64,000 nt of DNA from an uncultured Prevotella sp. (GCA_905233825.1 CAJOFE010000003.1:1-64000); one strand, 5' to 3'. Numbered from the stretch's first letter, positions 44,047 through 53,957 are shown. Translations and numbers: made by a program. The notes: generated by a model from the sequence alone, not told the origin.

Positions 44047-44421
44047 ATGATGAGAGATTCTTATTTTCATTTTAAGGAGTGGTACATGACTACCGAACGT
44101 CCTGAGGATTTCGAACTTGTACGTGACTATGTAATGGAGCAGACCCGCATAGCCAGCATGGAGCAATTGGGGGTGGACTTGACCCAACAAAACACAGGCG
44201 ACTTCCAACAGGGATTCGTCATCGAGAAAAGAAAAGTAGGACAAGAAGAAAGGCTGTGCTTCGTGTGGTGGGACTTCTCGGAGTGCGAGAAACATGTTGA
44301 CTATCGTGTGTTAGAGAATGACATCGTGAAGCATTTTTGGCCTGACATCCAATTTGTCGGCTCTGCATCAGGCAGTTTGTTTACTGGCGGAACACGTGAG
44401 AACTGGAGGTTAGAACAATAA
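44047..44421 (+). CDS. hypothetical protein
   Basis: The 124-residue soluble protein (DSYFHFKEWYMTTERPEDFEL) is followed by a beta-rich half with ERLCFVWWDFSECEKH and GSASGSLFTGGTREN. No family recognised. It lies 15 bases after the sigma-like gene and 13 bases before the next gene, so these three may be one unit. Confidence 0.6.
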   Translation: MMRDSYFHFKEWYMTTERPEDFELVRDYVMEQTRIASMEQLGVDLTQQNTGDFQQGFVIEKRKVGQEERLCFVWWDFSECEKHVDYRVLENDIVKHFWPDIQFVGSASGSLFTGGTRENWRLEQ

Positions 44422-44434
44422 AAAAACAACCATT

Positions 44435-45337
44435 ATGAACGACAAACTTGAAAATGCCCGCAAGGGCGATTTAGAAACTCAAAGAGAAGTGATTGACGCT
44501 ATCTTCAACGCTGATTCCTTTGAGCAAATGATGAGTCAGCTGCAGCCCGATGACGAGCAGTGGTTGCGACAATTGGCCAACGAGATGCATGATGCACGTG
44601 CCATCACCCTGCTGTTGGTAGGCATGGAGAACCGATATCAGACGTGGGATGAAGAATATGAAGACGAGGATACAGGTGAACCATTTATGGTTGTCAGGTA
44701 CGAGGCCGTCGATGGTGAAACGCTCTTCCCTCGTAACGATGCGGAGTCGCTGAGGCTTTACACCTGGCTCTGCCAACATTGGCAGCAGATTGACAATGCC
44801 GACTTGTACCATATCTGGAACATCATCAAGTGCTGCACCACACTGGACTACACGATGTTGCTGCATCATCTGCCCGATGAGGGTAACAACTGGGATGCAC
44901 AAGATGCATTGGCTGAGGCTTATCGCTATGGTGACGAACGCAACGGCATCTACATCAATCGTCCTATGGCCAAGAAATACTACGACATGATGGGCGAGGA
45001 CTATGATCCTGCTGAGGATGACACGGAAGACGATCCCGTAGAAACCGATTACACGCTAAAAGGTAATGCTGAGACGCTGAAAGGTATTCGCGATACCATC
45101 AACGACCTCTGTAAGAAGTTTGGAACACCCGATAATGAGTTGGGGGTGTTTGTTCCCTTGCAACCGCTCATAAAACTGCTGGTGGGGGCGGACGATGAAG
45201 CCTATCGTGGGAATGTTTTGAGGATGGAACAGAAGGAGGCCAATACCCTCGTCCTGCACACCGAGTCGAACAATCCAGGACCGCTCTATTATGCCCTGCA
45301 CCAGTGTTTCCCAAACTTGGAAATAGTGCAAAGCTGA
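44435..45337 (+). CDS. hypothetical acidic protein with a Sel1-like segment
   Basis: The 300-residue very acidic protein has a helical middle (ESLRLYTWLCQHWQQIDNAD) and one Sel1-like repeat (DALAEAYRYGDERNGIYIN, RPMAKKYYDMM, about 167-205). An acidic linker (DYDPAEDDTEDDPVETDY) follows, then a C-terminal domain. No enzyme motif is seen. It is cotranscribed with the gene at 44047. Confidence 0.65.
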   Translation: MNDKLENARKGDLETQREVIDAIFNADSFEQMMSQLQPDDEQWLRQLANEMHDARAITLLLVGMENRYQTWDEEYEDEDTGEPFMVVRYEAVDGETLFPRNDAESLRLYTWLCQHWQQIDNADLYHIWNIIKCCTTLDYTMLLHHLPDEGNNWDAQDALAEAYRYGDERNGIYINRPMAKKYYDMMGEDYDPAEDDTEDDPVETDYTLKGNAETLKGIRDTINDLCKKFGTPDNELGVFVPLQPLIKLLVGADDEAYRGNVLRMEQKEANTLVLHTESNNPGPLYYALHQCFPNLEIVQS

Positions 45338-45371
45338 TTAATAAGACATAGAACCAGTCGTGGAAAGTTTC

Positions 45372-45517
45372 GAGTAAGCGAGAGCAGAGTGAAGCTCGCT
45401 TCGACATTGCCGAGCATAAGGAACTTCGACTAAAGGTCAAAGTTTCATCTGAAACCGGAGGCTGGCAGGCATCCTTCTCATCCTGTAGTAGAAAGGTCTT
45501 GGGATGCCGTTTTTTAT
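45372..45517 (+). terminator. repeat element and terminator hairpin after the hypothetical gene
   Basis: The spacer begins with a GCGAGAGCAGAGTGAAGCTCGCTT-type interspersed repeat (about 45376-45415), related to one at 2464. GGCATCC (45468-45474) pairs with GGATGCC (45502-45508) and is followed by a T-run, a plausible intrinsic terminator. Confidence 0.6.
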
Positions 45518-45544
45518 TGTCATGAAAAAAAAGTTGCCCTGATT

Positions 45545-45576
45545 TTTGAATTTTTTCGCGAATGTGTCTATATTCT
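45545..45576 (+). promoter_or_regulatory. promoter of the small protein and AAA ATPase unit
   Basis: TTTG (45545-45548), 20 bases, TATATTCT (45569-45576). It shares TTTGAATTTTT and TGTCTATATT with the promoter at 42771. Confidence 0.6.
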
Positions 45577-45604
45577 GCACATAACGATTTAAAATTCAAA
45601 AGAT

Positions 45605-45826
45605 ATGGCAACAACCATTAAAACCAGTTCCAAGAACTACTTCAACAAAATCCAGAAGTACCTCACCAACAAAAGAGTCTTTTTTACTCCATCACTAAAC
45701 CTTGGGGTCTATACCCTCACCATTTTTGACCTCAATCAGGATCAAACCAACTCTCTCATTTCAAGAATGGCAAAACACTTCCACCTCTCCCCAAAACAGC
45801 AGGAGCCTCTGGCTCTTGCTGCCTAA
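45605..45826 (+). CDS. small basic protein of unknown function
   Basis: The 73-residue basic protein starts MATTIKTSSKNYFNKIQKYL and ends KQQEPLALAA. It has no signal or membrane helix. Its start lies about 30 bases after the promoter at 45545-45576, and the AAA ATPase gene begins 8 bases after its stop, so the two are probably made together. Confidence 0.6.
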   Translation: MATTIKTSSKNYFNKIQKYLTNKRVFFTPSLNLGVYTLTIFDLNQDQTNSLISRMAKHFHLSPKQQEPLALAA

Positions 45827-45833
45827 AACATGA

Positions 45834-47501
45834 ATGACTATGGCAACGACGATGAAAAGTAAGACAAAAAATGAAATGACGCTGCTGCAGGCCATTGAGC
45901 GTGTGGTGGAGTTGGCAGAGGACTCGAAGTTGAGTCAGGAGTTCATGAAGAAGGCCAAGACTGAGATTCAGTTTTTGGCTAAGAGTTATGGCGTCACGGA
46001 GCGACAGGCTGTGCTGTTCTGTGTCTGTATGGAGAAAGGACCGAGACGGGTCGATTATGATGACTTGGCCTCCTATCTAGACCTTAATAAGATAGGTGTG
46101 CTTAGTTATGCCAGTGACATCGATGCGCTGGTGCGTCGCAGACTGTTGCGCTATCGTGATGTGAAAGACGAGGACGACTTCGACATTCCCACCGCAGTTA
46201 TCCGCTGTCTGAAACACAACGAGGTGTATCAGTTACCCAAGCGAACAGGGCTGGACTGCAGCGAACTGTTCGAACTGCTTGATATGTGGTTTGAGGATTT
46301 GGATGACAACGCCATCTCGCCCAAAGAACTACGCGAGGAACTGGAAGCGCTCTTCAACGACAATCCGCAGATTGGTTTCGTTCGTCATCTGAAAGAATAT
46401 TATTTGAAGGATAATGACCAATTGCTGGTGACGTTCTTCTGTCACTGTTTGATAAACAAAGATGACGATGACATCAGGTTTAGCCAGATGGAGGATTTGT
46501 TTGATAGCAAGAACGAATTCAATATAGCTAAAGGCAGCCTGCGTAGTGGAGAACACAAGTTGATGAAGAAGGAACTGATAGAGCATCGCTGTGAGGACGG
46601 CATCGCCGATAATGCACGCTATAAACTGACGGAGAGTGCCAAGCGGACGCTCTTGGCAGAGATGAACATTAATACGTCAACAGAAAAACTGGCAGATGTT
46701 ATTGATCCGAATACGCTAAGCGAAAAGCAACTGTTCTTCCCCAAGGATATTCAGCGACAGGTGGAGGAGTTGGGACGATTCCTTCAGACAGAGAACTACC
46801 AGAAAATTCAGGAGCGCATGAAGGAAAAAGGTTTCCGTAATGGTTTTGCTTGCTTGTTTTATGGTTTACCAGGAACGGGAAAAACAGAAACTGTCTATCA
46901 GTTGGCGCGACAGACAGGACGGAGTATCATGGTGGTGGATGTGCCACGTATCAAGAGTAAGTGGGTAGGCGAGAGTGAGAAGAACATCAAGGCCCTCTTT
47001 GATCGCTATCGTGAACAGGTAAAGCGCGCCCAATTGACACCTATTCTACTCTTCAATGAGGCAGATGCCATCATCGGCATCCGTAAGAACGGGGCGCAGA
47101 GTGCAGTGGATAAGATGGAAAACTCCATCCAAAACATCATCCTACAGGAAATGGAAACGCTCAATGGCATCATGATTGCCACCACCAACCTACAGCAGAA
47201 TCTGGACAAGGCATTTGAACGTAGATTCCTATACAAAATCAAGTTCGACAAGCCCACAGAAGAGGCTCGCGCCCATATTTGGCATTCGATGATTCCAGAC
47301 CTTAGCAAACTGGATGTCCACACGCTGGCCTCAAAGTATGACTTTAGTGGTGGTCAGATAGAGAACATCGCCCGTCATTACACCATCGACAATATCTTAC
47401 ACGGAAATAGTGAAGACATCCTCTCTATGCTCATCCGCCATTGCGATAATGAACGACTTGATGAAAAGAACTCACGGAAAATAGGCTTCTCGTGGGAATA
47501 A
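45834..47501 (+). CDS. AAA+ ATPase with N-terminal helical/winged-helix-like region
   Basis: The 555-residue protein's C-terminal half is a classical AAA+ module: Walker A GLPGTGKT (about 343-350), Walker B ILLFNEAD (about 403-410), sensor-1 ATTNLQQN, arginine-finger region FERRFLYKI and a sensor-2 lid (SGGQIENIARHY). The N-terminal 300 residues are helical and acidic, with no known motif. The IKSKWVGESEKNIKALF pore-loop region looks like FtsH/proteasomal-type unfoldases, so a protein-remodelling role is plausible. No protease or partner gene other than the 73-residue protein is adjacent. Confidence 0.85.
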   Translation: MTMATTMKSKTKNEMTLLQAIERVVELAEDSKLSQEFMKKAKTEIQFLAKSYGVTERQAVLFCVCMEKGPRRVDYDDLASYLDLNKIGVLSYASDIDALVRRRLLRYRDVKDEDDFDIPTAVIRCLKHNEVYQLPKRTGLDCSELFELLDMWFEDLDDNAISPKELREELEALFNDNPQIGFVRHLKEYYLKDNDQLLVTFFCHCLINKDDDDIRFSQMEDLFDSKNEFNIAKGSLRSGEHKLMKKELIEHRCEDGIADNARYKLTESAKRTLLAEMNINTSTEKLADVIDPNTLSEKQLFFPKDIQRQVEELGRFLQTENYQKIQERMKEKGFRNGFACLFYGLPGTGKTETVYQLARQTGRSIMVVDVPRIKSKWVGESEKNIKALFDRYREQVKRAQLTPILLFNEADAIIGIRKNGAQSAVDKMENSIQNIILQEMETLNGIMIATTNLQQNLDKAFERRFLYKIKFDKPTEEARAHIWHSMIPDLSKLDVHTLASKYDFSGGQIENIARHYTIDNILHGNSEDILSMLIRHCDNERLDEKNSRKIGFSWE

Positions 47502-47548
47502 TACGGTTTTATGCTTTACGTCGTCCTCTTTCCTTTCGCCACTCACCC

Positions 47549-50473
47549 CTATTTATAAATATCTTCCTTATGCAGTTCCACCACTTTGCCGTAGCGGGCG
47601 AGGGCTTGGAAGTCAGTCAGCTTGCGATCGCCGATGACGAGCCAGACACGCTGATTGCCGGCTACCTGCTCCTTCTGATAGCGCTCCACGTCAGCAACAT
47701 GCAGGTCAGGCAGCTGCTCTACCAGCATGCAATCAGGGTCGGTGGTGTAGCCATGCATCAGACTGTTGGCCACATAGGTGGCAATGGTGCGGAACGATGG
47801 ATAGGTGTTCTGCACCCGGCTGAGCAGATACTGACGGGCGGCATCGAGGTTTTCCTGCTTCATGGGCATCTGACGCATCAGGGAATCAACAGCTTCCACT
47901 ACCTGCAACGTCTTGTCGGCCTGCGTGCCAGTAATGGTAACATAGCCCATAGCATCGTCCCAGCGACGGGCATCGGTAGGAGCGAGCAGGGTGCCCTGCG
48001 TACTGTAGGCCAGCGAGCGGAACTCGCGGATGTTCTGGAATAGCACGCCCGACATGCCGCCACCCATATATTGTCCCCACAAGATGGCTGTGGAGCGGCC
48101 GGTAGCAGTAGGCTGGGCATGCAGCTGCTCATAGGAGCACACATAGTTCTGGCGTGACTTAGGAATATGATAGAAATAGACGATGGGCTCGGACACGGGC
48201 TGAAGCAGGCGATGGACCTCTACCCGTTTGCGCTGACACTGGCCGAGGGGGAGCGTCTGTTGCGCGAGTGCTGCCACATCGTGAGCGGATCGGCGCCCGC
48301 AATACACAAGATCGCACTCATACTGCTGTAGCTCGCGGAAGAGGGCAAGCAGCCTGTCGCTGGTAAGTGCCTTCACCTCTTTCAGCGAGGGCTGACGCAG
48401 GTAGTCACTCTGCCGCCCATAGCGCACGTAGTCAATCATGGGAATCAGCGCATCATCTTTCTGCTTGCCGAAGGACTTGTCTGTCACTTTGGCCTCCTGC
48501 TTCAGGTCTTTCAAAGCCTTGTCATCGCCCTGGGCATGGGCCAGAAAGTGAGCCAGCAGGCGCAGGGCTGGCTCCAACTGGTCATCACGGCCCGTCAGCG
48601 TGAAGGCGAAACGTTCGTCGCCTGCATCGGCCGTCATCGTCACGCCCAGTTGCAACCAGGCATTCTCCAGCTGCTGCTTGCGCAGCGAGTCGGTACCAAT
48701 AGCACTCAGATAGCCGGCTAACTGCGAGAGCAGCGGCGTCTCGTACGTTCCATTATAATATCTTAAGGTAAAAGTGAAGATATCGTTCACAGGGTTCTGC
48801 TTGTAGTAGAGAAAGCACCCCCCTTCATCCCCCGAGGGGGTAATAGGCAAGCGCTGCACATCACGCTCGAAATCAACGGTACGAATGGGAGAATTCTCCG
48901 TGGAAAGTGTGTCCAGCCACTCGGCGAAGGATGACTTTGCGCCGGCATTCTTCGACTCCACAGGTGTGTAACCTGGCTGACGGAGTGTTTCCTTCTTTTC
49001 CGTTCCATATTTCTTGCGCAACGTCAGGTGTTCGTCGCCGTAATATTTGCGGGCTGCAGCCACCACGTCGGCCTTGGTGATTGTCCTTACTCGCTCAATG
49101 CGGTCGAGATACTCCTGCCACGTGCGGCCTTGCGAGAATACATCAATCATCACATCAGCACGGTTCCCTACAGTCTCGATACCCCGTTCCATCTCCTGTA
49201 GCAGACTACGTTTCTGTAGCTCCAACTGCTCATCGGAGAAATTACCTTGCATTATCTTCTCTAACTGTGCCAGCACCAGATTCTCAGCTTTCTTCATCTT
49301 GCCGAAGGGAATCTTGGGGATGACGTAGAGTGCGGTCACACCGGCATCATCTTTCGTCAAGTGCATCGCTCCTGCTTCCATCACACGATGCTCGTTGGTC
49401 AGGGAGTCGAGCAGCCCGGCCTTCTCGTCGCTCAGCAGGCGGTTGACCAACACCAACGCGTCGGCATCAGGCTCAAAACTTGTGGGTGCCCGATACACCA
49501 GCGCCTCAGCCTTGACGATGGGGATAGGTAGCTTGATCTCGGTCTGCTCACCCTTCTGGAAGGGAGGGATGGGCGAAGGTGTCCGCTCAGGCACGGGGCC
49601 AGTCTGCACCCGTCCGAAAGTCTGCTCCAACAGGGCAGTCAGCGTGCTGTCGGGAGTGATGTCGCCAACAAGCATCAGGCACATGTTCGGCGCCACATAG
49701 TATTTCTTATAGAAGGCCTCCATGTCTGACAGGCGAGGATTCTTCAGATTCTCAGTCGAGCCCAGCACGGGATAGGCATAAGGCTGTTCCTTGAACACAG
49801 CACGCAAGGCAGCGTCGTAGGCCATATTCAGTCCATCGGCAGCACGGTTTTTCTCCTCATAGACAGCCTCCAGTTCCGACTGGAAGCCACGGAACACGGG
49901 ACTGATGAGCCGCTCGCTGTTCAGCCAACACCATTGCACGATGTACTGCGGCAGGAACGTGTTGTAATACACCGTCATGTCGGCACTCGTACCGGCATTC
50001 AATCCCGTACCGCCGTACTTCGAGATGAGACGACTGAACTCGTTGGGGATGGCATAGTCCGCTGCCCGCAAGCTCAGCTCGTTGATATGCTGCTGGATGG
50101 CAGAACGGCGGGCCTCAATCTCCTCCTGTGTTAAACCCTGTAGAACCGTGGCATTTGTCTGGCTCAGCAAGTCATACTGCGCCGAGATGCTGTCTAACCA
50201 GGGCCGCTCTGCCTCGTAATCGACGGTACCAATGCGGTCGGTACCTTTGAACATGATATGCTCGAAATAGTGGGCAATGCCCGTATCAGGACAGTCCTTG
50301 CCACCAGCACGTACCACCACGCCACCATACACTTTCGGCTGCGTGTGGTCTTCGTTTAACCACACCGTCATACCGTTCTGCAGCTTCAACTCTTTCACTT
50401 GCAGCTCTTTGGGCTGCGAAAAAAGTGCAGCCGAGAAAAAGACTGCACTTATCAGGGATATTATTCGCTTCAT
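47549..50473 (-). CDS. secreted M16-family zinc metallopeptidase (two M16 domains)
   Basis: The 974-residue protein has a signal peptide (ISLISAVFFSAALFSQ), an active M16 domain with the inverted zinc motif GIAHYFEHIMFKG (HxxEH near 75) and a second, inactive M16 domain in the C-terminal half (ECDLVYCGRRSAHDV and later). Two segments, RTPSPIPPFQKGEQ (near 300-313) and ITPSGDEGGC (near 545-554), are each encoded by short GC palindromes (49551-49583 and 48816-48848). The gene converges on the AAA ATPase gene, with no clear terminator between them. Confidence 0.94.
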   Translation of the reverse strand: MKRIISLISAVFFSAALFSQPKELQVKELKLQNGMTVWLNEDHTQPKVYGGVVVRAGGKDCPDTGIAHYFEHIMFKGTDRIGTVDYEAERPWLDSISAQYDLLSQTNATVLQGLTQEEIEARRSAIQQHINELSLRAADYAIPNEFSRLISKYGGTGLNAGTSADMTVYYNTFLPQYIVQWCWLNSERLISPVFRGFQSELEAVYEEKNRAADGLNMAYDAALRAVFKEQPYAYPVLGSTENLKNPRLSDMEAFYKKYYVAPNMCLMLVGDITPDSTLTALLEQTFGRVQTGPVPERTPSPIPPFQKGEQTEIKLPIPIVKAEALVYRAPTSFEPDADALVLVNRLLSDEKAGLLDSLTNEHRVMEAGAMHLTKDDAGVTALYVIPKIPFGKMKKAENLVLAQLEKIMQGNFSDEQLELQKRSLLQEMERGIETVGNRADVMIDVFSQGRTWQEYLDRIERVRTITKADVVAAARKYYGDEHLTLRKKYGTEKKETLRQPGYTPVESKNAGAKSSFAEWLDTLSTENSPIRTVDFERDVQRLPITPSGDEGGCFLYYKQNPVNDIFTFTLRYYNGTYETPLLSQLAGYLSAIGTDSLRKQQLENAWLQLGVTMTADAGDERFAFTLTGRDDQLEPALRLLAHFLAHAQGDDKALKDLKQEAKVTDKSFGKQKDDALIPMIDYVRYGRQSDYLRQPSLKEVKALTSDRLLALFRELQQYECDLVYCGRRSAHDVAALAQQTLPLGQCQRKRVEVHRLLQPVSEPIVYFYHIPKSRQNYVCSYEQLHAQPTATGRSTAILWGQYMGGGMSGVLFQNIREFRSLAYSTQGTLLAPTDARRWDDAMGYVTITGTQADKTLQVVEAVDSLMRQMPMKQENLDAARQYLLSRVQNTYPSFRTIATYVANSLMHGYTTDPDCMLVEQLPDLHVADVERYQKEQVAGNQRVWLVIGDRKLTDFQALARYGKVVELHKEDIYK

Positions 50474-50524
50474 ATTCTATCCTAATAGAAAGATGAATTG
50501 TATTTATTGTTTACATTGTCTTCT

Positions 50525-51370
50525 TTATACCAGCGTCAAGGTAAACAAGTAGATGACGGTAGCAGGAATGGCCAGCAGCGAGGAGTCGAAGCGGTCGAGC
50601 ATACCTCCATGGCCTGGCAGGATGTTACCGCTGTCTTTGATGCCCAGTGTGCGTTTAAAAAGGCTCTCCACTAGGTCGCCCCATGTACCGAAGACCACAA
50701 CCGTCAGTCCCAAGCCTGCCCATTGCCAAGGGGCATAGCCCGTAGGAAAACCATTGGCCTCGCTGATAAGAGCAAAGGCGACGGCAGCAACGACGACGAG
50801 CAGTCCACCACCGATACTACCCTCCCACGACTTGCCTGGAGAGATGCGGGGAAACAGCTTGTGTCGCCCGAACAGCGAGCCGAAGCAATAGGCACCGCTA
50901 TCATTAAGCCATAGACAAACGAAGACGCTGAGGGGCAATATATAGTCATAACGCACTTCAGTACCATCGAAGCGGAAAGCCAACACGTTCAATAGTGAGA
51001 ACGGCAGGGCGATATAAAGCTGTGACAACATCGTATAGGCCCAATTGTTGATGGGGTCTTTTTCTTTCAGGTAGAGCTCGGCCACCAGCAGATAGACAAT
51101 ACTGACAAGATAAGGGATGAAGACAGTAGAAGGTGTCAGTCCGCTATTGTAGCCTGCCATAGCGTAGAACAGATAGACGGCGGCAACGGTGCAGATGAAG
51201 CGGTTCACACGCACACCGTCCCTTTCATTAACCAAACCACAGAACTCCCACACGGTGAGTCCAGTCACGATGGAAAACAATAGCACCATTGCCCTCGGGT
51301 TCAGGAAGCTAACCACGATGGCGGTTACAAAGATGATGCCAGTTATTGTCCTAACTACAAAATTACTCAT
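50525..51370 (-). CDS. cdsA: phosphatidate cytidylyltransferase
   Basis: The protein of about 281 residues begins [20 protein letters not shown], has about seven membrane helices and the CDP-diglyceride signature near the end, GNILPGHGGMLDRFDSSL. It makes CDP-diacylglycerol for phospholipids. The ATG at 51370 overlaps the ftsH stop by 8 bases; an upstream start at 51445 lies inside ftsH and is rejected. Confidence 0.94.
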   Translation of the reverse strand: MSNFVVRTITGIIFVTAIVVSFLNPRAMVLLFSIVTGLTVWEFCGLVNERDGVRVNRFICTVAAVYLFYAMAGYNSGLTPSTVFIPYLVSIVYLLVAELYLKEKDPINNWAYTMLSQLYIALPFSLLNVLAFRFDGTEVRYDYILPLSVFVCLWLNDSGAYCFGSLFGRHKLFPRISPGKSWEGSIGGGLLVVVAAVAFALISEANGFPTGYAPWQWAGLGLTVVVFGTWGDLVESLFKRTLGIKDSGNILPGHGGMLDRFDSSLLAIPATVIYLFTLTLV

Positions 51371-53378
51371 CTTCTTTCTTTTCTTCTGTTTCCTTTTCTG
51401 CCAGTTCACGCTCCCGCTCTGCAGCCATGCGCTCGGCATCGGCACGCATCTGGGCTTCCAGAAGCTCCTCGCTGCGGCTCACCCAGGGACGTTTTCCAAA
51501 GATGTGCTCCACATCATCGGCAAAGATGACCTCGCGCTCTATCAGCAGCTGAGCCAGCTGGGCGTGGCCCTCCTTATGCTCTAATAGGATTTGCTTGGCG
51601 CGCTCATACTGCTCATTAATCATCCGTAGCACCTCATCATCCATGACCTTGGCAGTAGTCTCGGAATAGGGACGCTGGAACTGGTACTCACTATTATTAT
51701 AATAGCAGATGTTGGGCAGTTTCTCCGACATACCGGCAAAAGCTATCATACCATAAGCCTGCTTCGTGGTACGCTCGAGGTCGTTCATAGCTCCTGTAGA
51801 AATGGTACCAATGAACAGCTCCTCAGCAGCACGGCCACCCAAGAGCGAGCACATCTCGTCAAGCATAGCCTCCTTCGTCTGAAGCACACGCTCCTCAGGC
51901 AGATACCAGGCAGCACCTAAGGCACGGCCACGGGGCACGATGCTCACCTTCACTAATGGATTAGCGAACTCGGTGAACCATGAGATGGTAGCATGACCAG
52001 CCTCATGGATGGCAATAGATCGCTTCTCTGCCGCAGTCATGATCTTCGTCTTCTTCTCCAGACCGCCAATGATACGATCGACAGCATCGAGGAAGTCCTG
52101 CTTACCTACCGTCTGACTGTTATGACGGGCAGCGATAAGTGCGGCCTCGTTACACACGTTGGCAATATCGGCACCCGAGAAGCCAGGTGTCTGGCGGGCC
52201 AGGAAATCGACATCTACAGCTGGATCGAGCTTCAGCGGCTTCAAATGCACTAAGAATATTTCCTTACGCTCGTTCAGGTCGGGTAAATCGACATTAATCT
52301 GACGGTCAAAACGTCCAGCGCGTAGGAGTGCCGAGTCGAGCATATCCACGCGGTTCGTAGCAGCAAGGATGATAATGCCGCTGTTCGTGCCGAAGCCGTC
52401 CATCTCCGTCAGCAGGGCGTTCAGCGTGTTCTCACGCTCGTCATTACCACCCATGGAGGGGTTCTTCGAACGGGCACGGCCCACAGCATCTATCTCGTCG
52501 ATGAAGATGATACACGGGCTCTTTGCCTTGGCCTGCGCAAAAAGGTCACGCACGCGACTGGCACCCACACCTACGAACATCTCTACGAAATCCGAGCCAC
52601 TCATCGAGAAGAACGGTACACCAGCCTCACCGGCCACAGCCTTCGCAAGTAACGTCTTACCCGTTCCTGGAGGGCCAACGAGCAGGGCTCCCTTGGGAAT
52701 CTTACCACCCAGCTCGGTATATTTCTTCGGATTCTTCAGGAAATCCACAATCTCCTGTATCTCCTGCTTGGCGCCGGCCTGTCCGGCCACGTCCTTGAAC
52801 GTGATGCCCAAGTCACCACCTTTCTCATACATCTTCGCCTTCGACTTACCTACGCTGAAGATGCCTCCACCACCCATGCCGCCTCCCATACCGCGACGCA
52901 TGATGAGCAACCATAAGCCAATGAACAGAATCATGGGGAACAACAGGCTGAACAGGCTACCCAGGAAGCCACTACCCTCGTCGTGTTCGTAGGTCAGACT
53001 ACCCGTAAAGCGCTCATTTTTGCGAGCCTCCTCCAAGAAAGTCTCCACCTTGTCTATGCTGCCAAACTCCACAGAAAGATAAGGCTCATTACCCACTTCG
53101 GAGGGAGCGCGGTTGAACACCTCGCGGATGTATTCGGGCTTCACATACATCTTCAGCTCCTTGGCATCCTTATTCACAACGACCTTCGAGGCATAGCCAC
53201 TATCCACACGGGCCTTAAATTCGTCGTAGCTGGCCTCCTTAGTCGATGAGCGCGGCTGCTGAATGCCGTTCGACTCACCTGAGAAATAAAAGAATGCCAG
53301 AGCGGCAATCACAATAAGATAGATCCAGTTCATATTGAACTTGGGCATCTTTGGCTGGTTATTCTGTTGTTGGTTCAC
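51363..53378 (-). CDS. ftsH: ATP-dependent zinc metalloprotease FtsH
   Basis: The 671-residue membrane protein has an N-terminal helix ([16 protein letters not shown]), a periplasmic domain and a second helix ([18 protein letters not shown]). An AAA module follows (GPPGTGKT near 237, [12 protein letters not shown]), then SRH and the zinc site HEAGH near 455. It degrades membrane and regulatory proteins. Order rsfS-ftsH-cdsA is a conserved Bacteroidota arrangement, with cdsA translation coupled through an overlap. Confidence 0.98.
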   Translation of the reverse strand: MNQQQNNQPKMPKFNMNWIYLIVIAALAFFYFSGESNGIQQPRSSTKEASYDEFKARVDSGYASKVVVNKDAKELKMYVKPEYIREVFNRAPSEVGNEPYLSVEFGSIDKVETFLEEARKNERFTGSLTYEHDEGSGFLGSLFSLLFPMILFIGLWLLIMRRGMGGGMGGGGIFSVGKSKAKMYEKGGDLGITFKDVAGQAGAKQEIQEIVDFLKNPKKYTELGGKIPKGALLVGPPGTGKTLLAKAVAGEAGVPFFSMSGSDFVEMFVGVGASRVRDLFAQAKAKSPCIIFIDEIDAVGRARSKNPSMGGNDERENTLNALLTEMDGFGTNSGIIILAATNRVDMLDSALLRAGRFDRQINVDLPDLNERKEIFLVHLKPLKLDPAVDVDFLARQTPGFSGADIANVCNEAALIAARHNSQTVGKQDFLDAVDRIIGGLEKKTKIMTAAEKRSIAIHEAGHATISWFTEFANPLVKVSIVPRGRALGAAWYLPEERVLQTKEAMLDEMCSLLGGRAAEELFIGTISTGAMNDLERTTKQAYGMIAFAGMSEKLPNICYYNNSEYQFQRPYSETTAKVMDDEVLRMINEQYERAKQILLEHKEGHAQLAQLLIEREVIFADDVEHIFGKRPWVSRSEELLEAQMRADAERMAAERERELAEKETEEKKEDE

Positions 53379-53426
53379 CTTTTTTATTTGTTATTATGTT
53401 ATTATGTCTAAACCCGATATTCTGTC

Positions 53427-53783
53427 TTATTCATCGGGAATATGGGTCAACGGAGCATCTGCCCACAGATGTTCCAAATCATAGAACTCACGCATCTCAG
53501 GTACGAAAACATGCACCAGCACATCGCCATAGTCCATGGCCACCCACAATGCACGCTCCAGTCCCACCACACGAGCAGGTTTCTCATGCAACTCCTCACG
53601 CGCCATGTCGCCAATAGACTCAGCAATGGCCTCCACTTGAGTGGGCGAACCGCCCTGGCACACCACGAAGTTACGACAGATAGCACCATCAATGGCGCTT
53701 AGGTCGGCAATCACGATATTACTTCCCTTCTTCTCTTGAATCCCTTTAACAATAGTTTTTACTAACGTTTCTGTTTGTTCCAT
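53427..53783 (-). CDS. rsfS: ribosome silencing factor RsfS
   Basis: The 118-residue protein has the RsfS/YbeB fold: IVIADLSAIDGAICRNFVVC, GSPTQVEAIAESI and ALWVAMDYGDVLVHVFVPEMREFYDLEHLW. It binds L14 and blocks subunit joining when nutrients are low. It is the first gene of the rsfS-ftsH-cdsA unit, 48 bases before ftsH. Confidence 0.95.
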   Translation of the reverse strand: MEQTETLVKTIVKGIQEKKGSNIVIADLSAIDGAICRNFVVCQGGSPTQVEAIAESIGDMAREELHEKPARVVGLERALWVAMDYGDVLVHVFVPEMREFYDLEHLWADAPLTHIPDE

Positions 53784-53884
53784 TCAATTTCATTTAAGAC
53801 GCTACAAAGTTACAGCATTTTATCCGATTACAACGCAAAATCCCAAAAAAATTGAGTTTTTTTAGAAAAAAGTACCAAAAAGTT

Positions 53885-53914
53885 TTGGCAGTTGCAGAAA
53901 AAGTAGTACCTTTG
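53885..53914 (+). promoter_or_regulatory. tRNA-Gln promoter, shared stable-RNA type
   Basis: TTG (53885-53887), 19 bases, TACCTTTG (53907-53914). The surrounding GTAGTACCTTTGCACCCGC is identical at rpsU and tRNA-Leu/Val. Confidence 0.85.
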
Positions 53915-53957
53915 CACCCGCAATTCAGGCAGAGGTCTGTTGCTAAGCTGAATAGTT

